Source: Micrasema longulum
Lineage: Eukaryota > Arthropoda > Insecta > Trichoptera > Brachycentridae
Assembly (NCBI GenBank): GCA_022494885.1
Contig: JAGVSM010001108.1
Span: 62,001-126,000 of the forward strand
Reading direction: 5' to 3'
Length of the DNA stretch: 64,000 nucleotides
Below are positions 58,801 to 64,000 of the stretch, one piece after another. The stretch's first letter is position 1. Every line of letters begins with the position of its first letter. Below the pieces are notes generated by a model. That model ran no database searches and was not told the origin of the DNA. It saw only the letters and a list, made by a program, of their open reading frames with translations. The position numbers and the translations under genes were made by a program.

Positions 58801-60767
58801 TTTAATAAAATATATAAAACAACTTTATTTTTAACCACTTATTTTTTATTTTTTCTACTGATCGGTTTCAAAACTACACAAGATTATTTTTCAAGATATA
58901 CTTAACTAATGAATTCTATCCTATTTTAGTCTATAAGTTAGTGTGTATGGAAGTAATAAATCAAGTATTTTTATCTTGCAATATGAGATGGATTCGCTCA
59001 AAACTAGACAGGAGTGGACTAAAGGATGTTTATTTGATAGCTTTTTTAATTTCTAAGAATTCCAAGATGTCAAATTTTAATATTTTATTTTCAACATTAA
59101 TAAGTTTTAATCCAGTGTCTTTATTAAAATTATGATTATTTTCTATCAGGTGGTTTGCGAATTCAGAAAAAATATTATTATTTAGGCACCTCAAGTGTCT
59201 TGGAAATCTTAGAAATAGAAAAAGCGATTCATAATAAGAAAAAAACAACATTTCCTTTAGTCCACTCCTGTCTAGTTTTGAGCGAATCCATTTCACATTA
59301 CAAGACACAAATACTTGATTGATTACTTCCATACACACTAACTGATAGACTAAAGTAGAATAGAATTCATTAGTTAGGTATACCTTAAAAAAGAAGCTTG
59401 GGTAACTTCGAAACCGGTCGGTAGAAAAAAAAAAAAAATAGGTGGTTAAAAACAAAGTAGTTTTATTTATTTTATTATAATGAATAACCACAAAGTTAGT
59501 GCTTCAAATATAAAATGTATAATTATTTACTTATTTATTTACTTGATAATTTATAAAAAAATCATAGCGCTGATTATTATCATACATATTGTATATACAG
59601 GGTGTTCTTTAAACCCAGTCACATCTGAAACCACGATGATCAGTATAGGCAAGAAGATATATTAGCATATTTAAAAGAACAATTGGTTGCTTACTTCTGC
59701 AGGGGAGAAGCGAGTGGGGCGCGGCTGTGCGGTTGACAGTGTCTCAGGCTCCCCCCTCCCCCTCCTCGTTTCTCCCCTACAGGGGTAAGCAACCATTTTT
59801 TTTTTATTTATCTTTTATTTAAGATTTTAGTCGTTCAAAAAAAAAATTTTAATATGTCTTCTTGCTCATACTGATCATCGTGGTTTCGGATGTGACAGGG
59901 TTTAAAGAACACCCTGTATACATATCGTATTCGATATATAAAAATATTTTTTTTTTTTTTTTGGCTTACTTTAATATTCTATTAACAAACAAAAAAGAGA
60001 AAAAAAAGACACTGAACTTCCTCATTATTGGGAACATACAAACTGATCTCTTTCAGTATATTTGGATTATATATACTTCCAGTAATCAGCTTGTAGAAAT
60101 GTTCCCCAAGAAAAAATTGACAAGATTCGAGGGTGTTGTAATCCAGCGTACCTGCTAGAAATAATGATGGATACAAGAATAGACAATCTCTCTATCTCCA
60201 CTCTGTCATGATTTTGGTTTACTTTATATATGTTACCAGAATTTGTTTTTTCATGATGTCACAAAATCGCCTCTGAGTAGCGCCTGCTTACGTCCTCAAA
60301 CGTTTTCATTGTACATAGTATCTCAGCTACGCCCATAAATGTCTAATAAAATAATTTGGTTTGTTTCGGTTATTACTGGGGTGGATAAAGCGTCCGGGAT
60401 CTCCATCTGACACATCTGCTATTTACGAAACTACTTCGGGTGGATTCCGACACATCCCGAACGGATATCGAATTTAACACATTTCCATCAACTAGTTAGG
60501 AAATGTGTATAACGGATTTAATTGAACATATTTTCTGACAACTTTAGGTTTCATACATTCCTGTATGATTTATACGAAACAAAAAAATGTAAAAATAAAA
60601 AATAAATAAAAGTAGCAGTGAACTTACTTGCCAAAGCAAAAGTATCCTGTGAAGAGCCCCAGGAGTAGGCAGATAGCGTGACGCGTGTAAGGGGGGGCGT
60701 CCCTCAGGGGGCCGCGCAGGGCCCCCGCAGTCAGCAGAGCGCCGCACTGGGCCAGCAAGAAATTTAC
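40886..60767 (-). CDS. MBOAT2: MBOAT1/2-type lysophospholipid acyltransferase (5' exon missing)
   Basis: Membrane-bound O-acyltransferase that adds a fatty acyl chain to lysophospholipids in the ER. Exons (minus): 60767-60628, 58629-58552, 56363-56272, 51467-51360, 50394-50252, 49749-49635, 48658-48471, 46429-46232, 44061-43919, 41009-40886; all phases agree, 442 codons plus stop. It starts at VNFLLAQ, as the second exon of MBOAT1/2 does after a D/E-Q, so about 30-50 N-terminal residues are missing (known members are about 490-520 aa). Seen: GPLMIITQRVTSVAFWVHDG, the LEFFSYSLAFQTLLCGP loop, DAVCNNAG with the conserved Asn, YALSAVWHGFYPGYYLTF with the catalytic His, and VPFVLLDLAPS near the end. 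Multiple hydrophobic segments fit a polytopic protein. Closest to MBOAT1/2 (fly oysgedart); LPCAT3-type is less likely. Introns reach 5 kb and are full of transposons. The start exon was not found before the window edge. Confidence 0.88.
41070..41155 (+). repeat. Dispersed repeat with CTAAACGGCT-ACCGATT motif, copy 1
   Basis: GTAATTCTTCTGTATGTGTG, GTCACTGAACTC and CCTAAACGGCTTAACCGATT; a closely related block is at 43460-43600 and a more distant one at 7490-7760. MBOAT last intron. Confidence 0.5.
42283..43192 (-). mobile_element. LTR-like unit with TATA box, decamer array and poly(A) signal
   Basis: On the minus strand: CTATAAAAGCC near 42812, then the TTCTAAG decamer array (42780-42678), and AATAAATCG near 42392, with an end reading AAAACTACA at 42283. 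A TG start at 43192 is possible (TGTTCGCTGAG). The order promoter, transcribed spacer and poly(A) signal is that of an LTR. No target duplication and no coding partner were found, so the outer limits are tentative. In the MBOAT last intron. Confidence 0.4.
42678..42785. repeat. Imperfect decamer tandem array (CTTAGAATGA)
   Basis: About ten units of 10-11 bp, variants of CTTAGAATGA (CTTAGAATGC, CTTAGAACGA, CTTAGAAAGA, CTAGAATGA, CTTAGAATCA), directly repeated. It falls inside the LTR-like unit. Confidence 0.85.
43460..43605 (+). repeat. Dispersed repeat with CTAAACGGCT motif, copy 2
   Basis: ATTCTTCTGTTCGTGTGTAT, CACCTAAACGGCTGGAGCGA and TTTTGATTAAATTTTTTGTG, then GGATCCGGTAGGTGGCGCTG. Members of this type are common in insect introns; I do not know the parent element. 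Confidence 0.5.
44101..44740. mobile_element. 640-bp MITE with ATGTACATTAGGGTG termini
   Basis: ATGTACATTAGGGTGAGCC at 44101 is inverted at 44722-44740 (ATGTACATTAGAGTGGGCC read on minus). A second pair, GAAAGGGGTCTAAAAAG, follows at 44148 and 44667-44685. No coding content. In the MBOAT intron between exons with 44061 and 46232. Confidence 0.75.
45831..46046 (+). mobile_element. SINE family A, copy A8, 5'-truncated with 9-bp TSD
   Basis: Starts at CGAGGTCTCGGGTTC, so box A is missing while box B (GGTTCAATTCCC) is kept. Flanked by AAACTAACA (45822-45830 and 46047-46055). The duplication at the truncated end shows that it inserted in this short form, as LINE-driven retrotransposition does. 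Confidence 0.88.
47322..47763 (-). mobile_element. LTR-like sequence (solo or degenerate)
   Basis: GC-richer than its surroundings. On minus it could start TGTTTGTTCCGGCACTC at 47763, has CTATAAAAGG near 47525 as a TATA box, and runs to GTTCACCTCCAAC at about 47322, followed by TGGCAGTGGCGAGCGG, which could be a primer-binding site. No target duplication was seen. Plausible but unproven; the neighbouring open frame at 47797-47994 has no recognisable domain. Confidence 0.35.
48980..49330. repeat. Diverged tandem duplication, about 130-bp unit
   Basis: AACACGAAAA, GCAATAAATGTTCG and AGTTGGTGTAATGATTAGAG with CTAACTTCAGACTCT recur two to three times with mismatches. In the MBOAT intron before exon 49749-49635. 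Confidence 0.55.
50842..51159. mobile_element. MITE with AATAGGGAAATATCAC terminus, copy 2
   Basis: Same family as 37396-37812. The right terminus is intact (inverted, ending 51159) and the left one is worn (GAATAAGTAAATATCAC). The interior is shorter by about 100 bp. Confidence 0.7.
51691..52507 (-). mobile_element. Internally deleted mariner
   Basis: Inverted termini CTAGGTGGATCAAAAAGTT are present at 51691 and, inverted, ending at 52507; TA lies outside both (51689-51690 and 52508-52509). On minus the transposase starts at 52345 (MEKSEFRVLIKHYYLHKKT, SGRTSTDDAERSGRP), with a frameshift, KVKLRELAETT, and then jumps to the C-terminal end (SGKRFDSNEELIAETEAYF). The part with the catalytic D,D34D core is missing, and 817 bp compares with about 1.3 kb for a full element. 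Non-autonomous. In the MBOAT intron after exon 51467-51360. Confidence 0.9.
52735..53098. mobile_element. Penelope-like palindromic repeat, small copy
   Basis: Arms 52735-52850 and 52985-53098 are inverted copies: AACCACTTATTTTTTT, CTGACCGGTTTCAAAGC, TTTACAAGCTTCTTTAT and TAACTAATGAATTCTAT. They match the arms of the larger element at 58797-59475, which retains Penelope-like coding sequence. The unit AAGCTTGTAAAGCTTTGAAA with CCGGTCAGTAG is hammerhead-like. Confidence 0.6.
53859..55827 (-). mobile_element. Mariner (mauritiana/mori-like), split by a solo LTR
   Basis: Worn terminal repeats: TTGCGGAAAAAGTCATTTTG at 53864 and, inverted, TTGGGGGAAAAAGTAATTTT ending at 55824; TA lies just outside each. 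On minus the transposase starts at 55646 (MKVSKEEIRYILHFYHLKGK, PRSGRPVVENVDKIME) and, after the inserted LTR, continues with IDHKTVLNHLQKAG, NVWVPHEL, VTGDEKRVTYANV, the catalytic GIVFHRDNSRPHTS, HPPYSLNLARSDYHLF, where PYSPDLAPSDYH is usual. Frameshifts are visible near 54580 and elsewhere. Without the insertion and its duplication the element is about 1287 bp, the normal mariner size. In the MBOAT intron. Confidence 0.92.
54702..55377 (-). mobile_element. 676-bp solo LTR inside a mariner
   Basis: It interrupts the mariner transposase within the codons after HVSSHSVA. On minus it begins TGACGTCGTAG and ends CTCGTACA. A 6-bp duplication with one difference flanks it (GCTACG at 54696-54701, GCTACA at 55378-55383 on plus). 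It carries GTATAAATATG (near 55010) and AATAAAG (54989-54984) in the order expected of an LTR transcribed to the left. No retroviral coding sequence is present, which fits recombination between two LTRs. Confidence 0.78.
56415..56490 (+). repeat. Dispersed CAACAGAGAGGGAAA-type repeat, copy
   Basis: CAACAGAGATGGAAAACATT, TTAGAGAAGGAATATGGAAA and CTAGGCATTTCAGGGCTTA; relative of 6897-6970 and 56707-56775. Confidence 0.45.
56700..56806. repeat. Perfect 30-bp-arm foldback
   Basis: TTTTATTGCAACAGAGAGGG plus AAAACATTTT at 56700-56729 is exactly complementary to 56777-56806, with a loop of about 47 bp that is itself the dispersed repeat. In the MBOAT intron between exons 58629-58552 and 56363-56272. 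Transcribed, it would make a long perfect hairpin. Confidence 0.85.
57636..58365 (+). mobile_element. LINE 3' end (CR1/L2-like), copy 2, with a nested LINE
   Basis: Plus-strand frame with IIPLRKQRTKFGEHAFAVAG, PTAWNALPAEV and KKLKTHLFSKSFE followed by a stop. This is the standard C-terminal signature of CR1/L2-like LINEs. The 3' tail (CCCTTGAGGTATTATATTA ... GGCACTATATAAGTTATCC, then ATAATAATAATT) matches 15889-16265 but is interrupted at about 57986-58328. Confidence 0.8.
57986..58328 (+). mobile_element. Second LINE 3' end (jockey-like) nested in the first
   Basis: Contains the frame QDLDFFGLSLQRFKRALN followed by a stop near 58182, a C-terminal ending typical of jockey-type ORF2, then a 3' UTR ending CATGGACAATGTCCGTTAAT and AAATAAATAAATAAA. 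The same UTR end (GACAATGTCTGTTAATAAAT) recurs near 46475-46500. Being inside the other LINE tail, it is the younger insertion. Confidence 0.72.
58797..59478 (-). mobile_element. Penelope-like element fragment with inverted arms
   Basis: Arms of about 235 bp (58797-59035 and 59240-59478) are inverted copies. The centre, on minus, encodes FSEFANHLIENNHNF and LKFDILEFLEIKKAI, which fits the C-terminal GIY-YIG endonuclease tail of Penelope-like elements (AxHL...NH.F ... LE..EI.K). The reverse transcriptase is missing. Each arm holds the GAAACCGGTCGGTAG hammerhead-like segment. Inverted terminal copies are known for Penelope-like elements. In the first MBOAT intron. Confidence 0.7.
59594..59937. 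mobile_element. MITE with CAGGGTGTTCTTTAAACCC termini, copy 1
   Basis: Long inverted repeats, CAGGGTGTTCTTTAAACCC then GTCACATCTGAAACC and GATCAGTATAGGCAAGAAGA, at both ends and flanked by TATA. A second inverted pair (TGGTTGCTTACTTCTGCAGG / CCCTACAGGGGTAAGCAACC) surrounds a G/C-rich middle. No coding sequence. TA flanks suggest a Tc1/mariner-type non-autonomous element. Confidence 0.85.
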
Positions 60768-61267
60768 CTGAAACAAATAAGACTAACATTATAATATTAC
60801 AGTATAAATAAAATATAATGGAAATATATTTTTGTAGCTGAATTCAATATGAGTAAACACAGTTTTTGCTATCATTTGTGTAAATCTAGTCTTCTTTGTA
60901 TATTGTCACGCGTAAAAAAATGTAAAAAAGTATATTGTTAAGAATCCTTAACTAACCCCAACCCCAGTGAGGTCACATTATTTTGTTATTAATCATTGTT
61001 TATAATGTGAAAGTAAATCAATAAATAAATTGCAATAACGGTCATGAGAATATCCGACAAAAGCCCTCCATATAATTTGTCAAACACACAGGGGTTTGTG
61101 GAAGGGATTCTGTAATCCGAGAAATTGAAGATTTATTCTATATTCAAATTCCAAATAATGTTCATTAAAAAAACGAGTTTAAAAATGATTAGGATTTTTT
61201 TAAATCTTCGATGAGGAATGTTCCTCTTAAGTTTCGCGGTCTGACCCCGAAGCACCATGTATATATA

Positions 61268-61609
61268 CAGGTGTTCTTTAAACCCTGTCACATCCGAAAC
61301 CTCAATGATCAGTAAGGGCAAGAAGACATATTAGCATATTTAAAAAAATATTTAGAACAAAGAAATTTTTTAAAAAGAAAATATTTAAAAAAAACAAATG
61401 GTTGCTTACTTCTGCAGGGGAGAAGTGAGGGGAGTGCGGCGCAGTATCATACCCCCCCTTCCCCCTCCTCGTTTCGCAGAAGTAAGCAATCGTTTGCTGT
61501 TTTGGATATTTTATTTTTTTTAAATTTTATTAGTTCTAGAAACATCTTTTAATGTGCCAATATATCTTCTTGCTCATACTGATCATCGTGGTTTTGGATG
61601 TGACAGGGT
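61268..61609. mobile_element. MITE with CAGGTGTTCTTTAAACCC terminus, copy 2, right end lost
   Basis: Same family as 59594-59937. The right terminus stops after GATGTGACAGGGTTT and lacks the last part (AAAGAACACCCTG), so this copy can no longer be mobilised in trans. The left end also lost one G. Confidence 0.8.
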
Positions 61610-62349
61610 TTTTGCCTTTTGAGGATTTGCTACTTTGTTTGGCAGCCATTTTGGTAAACATGAATTTTGACGCTTCATATACGTAATTCCCAACATTCAA
61701 TAAAACATTTATCAGCATTAAACCATTTTGTTTTCATTTTCCACAGAGTTGTATAAATATAAAGTAGTAAACCTTCTCGGTGAACACTTTTTTATTCATA
61801 TACAGCGATTGTTAAGTATTATGATCTTCCACAAAAAAAAAACACTAAGATTTCGGTATCTTGAAATGAAATTAGGAATAGACCACGAAAATGCAAAAAT
61901 CATCGGTGAATATAGTGAAATTAGCGTACTCTATATTTCCTATACATAATTATTAGCAAAGAAAGCACAGCGCTAATTGACCCAATACGAAGAGTTAGAA
62001 GTGCACAAGGAGTCATGTTCCAATGTAAACACTTGAAGATTCTCTCTTGACCGATTTCCATTAGCACTGCGAGTCTATTTATATAATATGGATATTATTT
62101 TATAATCAATGGCAGTTCTTAGTGTTTGCATAAGTGCAGTGCACTGCCAAGTAAAAATATAAATAAATAATTGGTAATGAAAAGTAAAATATACAAATAA
62201 ACAGGGATTTATTGCAAAATCATACGCAGATTTTATTCAATACTAAAGCCAAAAGATATAGCTATATAATATTGATGTTTTTTGTTGATATCTCTTGATA
62301 AAAGATCCCTGTTAAAATACTTATTTGATCTTATCTCCAAAATATGTTA

Positions 62350-62445
62350 AGAATAGTATAAAAACTGTAAATGTTGTAAACAATTCACGGGTCTTGAAGA
62401 TGCCTACTTAGGCGAAAGCGCTCGTTGGTGAAAATAAAAAAAAGT
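62350..62445 (+). repeat. Hammerhead-like motif of Penelope type
   Basis: CTTGAAGATGCCTACTTAGG then CGAAAGCGCTCGTTGGTG: a TGAAGA, a short GCC...GGC hairpin and GAAA, in the order of a hammerhead catalytic core, followed by an A-rich tail. Not every core base fits, so activity is doubtful. Confidence 0.4.
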
Positions 62446-62870
62446 AAAACTAAACTAAGAAGTTTCATGGTTAAGTTTATTTATAATTTTATCATAATCA
62501 TTAAATATACACCGCAAGACAAATAAATTTACGAGTTCTCAAAAAAAACTAAAATTGACATATAATGAATTATTCTTGATATTTAATTAGTTTTTTATAT
62601 AGTGTTTGACATATGTGATGACTACTCGTTATTTCAAGGTTAAAATAAAAAATCTTACTCATGAATTGTACTTAGAAATTGCCATTATATATCAGGTATC
62701 AGATTACCTGAACCTTAGAGACCCATAACGGTTCATTTATGGTCGAGTGTTTGTGATGGAATAATAAAAGACATGTTATTTTTAATTCATATTTAAGAAG
62801 TAGGTTCTTATCGCTTTATTTTAAATTAAAGTATTTTACATTTAAACATATTTATAACATTAAAAAATAT

Positions 62871-63970
62871 TTAGTACTTAGTGAATTCACCTTTATTTTT
62901 TATAACATGTAAAATTCTATTATTTAGAGAAGCGTAAAGCGAATCTAAAATTTCTGATGTTATTTCTTCTTCCCAAACTTGAATTAAGTTTTTTTTTAAT
63001 TCCTCAATGTTTTTTGATTTTTTTTTCCTGACTTTTTTTTTCATAATCGCCCATAAATTTTCTATCGGGTTCAAATCAGGGCTATTCCTGGGCCACGTCA
63101 ACGATTTTAAGCCAATTTTCTCCTTGAATTCATTGATCTATAAAAAAACAATAAATTATTTATCATGTGGTCACAAAATGCATTTAAAAAATATATATTT
63201 GTACTCACAGTGCGGGCTCTATGGCACGGCGCAGAATCGTCCTGAAAAATTGGGTCCGCGGTATACTGCGTAATGTCCCTCGATTGTTGGAATAATATGT
63301 TTTTTTAACACTTTTTTGTACTGAATGGCATTCATCGTACCCTGTACAAAATTTAGAGGTCCTAAACTGTATGCTGTCATGCACCCCCAAATCATCACGT
63401 AGGGTGAATGTTTAACGGTTCGAGTGACGCACGACGGATGATATCTTTCCCCACGTTTTCGTCGAACTATCTTTCTGCCGTCTGGACCAAAAAGGTTGAA
63501 TTTCGATTCATCAGAGAAAACAACATTTTGCCAATCCTCCAAGGTCCAATTCTGGTGCTCTTTTGCCCAATCCAGTCTAGCCTTCTTCATTTTGTCCGTG
63601 AGTAATGGTTTCTTTGCGGGACTCCGTGTTTGGAAACCATGCTCCAACAGCCGCCTGGACACTGTTTTTACTGAAAATGTTGATGTGCTGGTAGACTGCA
63701 CCTCTGCGTGTATTTCAGGTGCCGTTAAAAATCGATCGCGCATAACAATTTTTTTTATTAAGCGATCATCTCGGGCAGATGTCACGCGCCCCTGTCCGCT
63801 TCCTTTTTTCCGTTCTATGGATCCAGTTTCTTGGATTTTTTTAAATAAAAACCTCACTGCACTTCTGAATACCCAACTCGACGAGATATTTCACAATTAG
63901 ATATGTTTTCTTGCGACAATGTGATTATTTTGGATTTTATCGCAATCGACATTTGCTTTGAACTTTCCAT
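62871..63970 (-). pseudogene. Tc1-like transposase, frameshifted, with an intron-like interruption
   Basis: Starts at 63970 (MESSKQMSIAIKSK). Seen in order: helix-turn-helix region (SQENISNCEISRRVGYS, one-base frameshift, SAVRFLFKKIQETGS), KKGSGQGRVTSARDDR, the second HTH (TVSRRLLEHGFQTRS), first catalytic Asp (WQNVVFSDESKFNLFG), GRKIVRRKRGERY, MIWGCMTAYSLGPL, a frameshift near 63257, second Asp (FQDDSAPCHRART), then a 71-bp GT-AG segment (63208-63138), and the last block WPRNSPDLNPIENLWAIMK with the third acidic residue and a stop at 62871. Family length is about 340 aa and this copy fits that when frames are joined. Terminal repeats were not found; the right end is probably outside the window. 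Confidence 0.88.
63138..63208 (-). other. 71-bp intron-like sequence in the Tc1 transposase
   Basis: The minus strand reads CGCACT|GTGAGTACAAAT ... TTTTTTTATAG|ATCAATGAA. The donor matches the consensus GTGAGT, the acceptor has a T-rich tract, and removing the segment joins ..HRART to INEFKEK.. in frame, between the second and third catalytic residues, where Tc1 proteins normally continue without a gap. Confidence 0.65.
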
Positions 63971-64000
63971 GATTGTTGTGTTATGTTCTCTCAAACGCGG

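Larger units (their letters stand above)
60768..62870. other. Region upstream of the first visible MBOAT exon
   Basis: It should contain intron 1 of MBOAT, and perhaps the first exon, which I could not identify. It holds the second CAGGGTG MITE (61268-61609) and a hammerhead-like repeat near 62385-62440. No other gene is recognised. Confidence 0.45.

Noticed and set aside
61536..61718. Candidate first exon of MBOAT on the minus strand
   Set aside because: It lies over the end of the CAGGTG MITE and its translation lacks the expected hydrophobic N-terminus leading into VNFLLAQ.

Overview
The window is AT-rich nuclear DNA from an insect-like animal. Protein-coding genes are split into short exons with GT-AG introns, and the spaces are packed with mariner, Tc1, hAT, LINE, Penelope-like, LTR, SINE and MITE remnants. 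I infer an insect from the transposon repertoire and exon structure; I cannot name the order with confidence.

Four host genes are supported. (1) A complete 10-exon diacylglycerol kinase epsilon gene (minus strand, 886-13277, 505 aa predicted). (2) A complete 4-exon gankyrin/PSMD10 gene (minus, 14168-22382, 222 aa), tandem with the first. (3) A complete 3-exon Spc25-type kinetochore gene (plus, 24244-27224, 237 aa), divergent from PSMD10 across 1.86 kb. (4) An MBOAT1/2-type lysophospholipid acyltransferase gene (minus, 40886-60767), of which ten exons are present and only the first coding exon(s) are missing. Every exon junction of the four genes keeps frame when joined at the listed GT-AG sites. 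Two of the four gene products act on membrane lipids (DGKE and MBOAT), one is a proteasome assembly chaperone and one a kinetochore subunit; nothing suggests they form one pathway.

The 13.7 kb between Spc25 and MBOAT (27225-40885) holds no recognised host gene. It contains several tRNA-derived SINEs, a TTAA-flanked MITE, a LINE fragment, and a 2.0-kb terminal-inverted-repeat element with a decayed protein of the arthropod family carrying GGQNRN-like and GHS-type signatures (DUF7869-like). MBOAT introns hold two mariners (one split by a solo LTR), Penelope-like palindromes, nested LINEs, LTR-like units and MITEs. PSMD10 intron 1 holds an almost intact hAT element with a perfect 8-bp target duplication next to a collapsed LTR retrotransposon. 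The right edge carries a Tc1 transposase interrupted by a 71-bp intron-like sequence; the left edge carries a Himar-like mariner N-terminus.

The most useful points for follow-up are the DUF7869-like TIR element, the hammerhead-like motifs in Penelope-like repeats, the intron-like sequence in the Tc1 element, and the nested insertions that give a relative insertion chronology.
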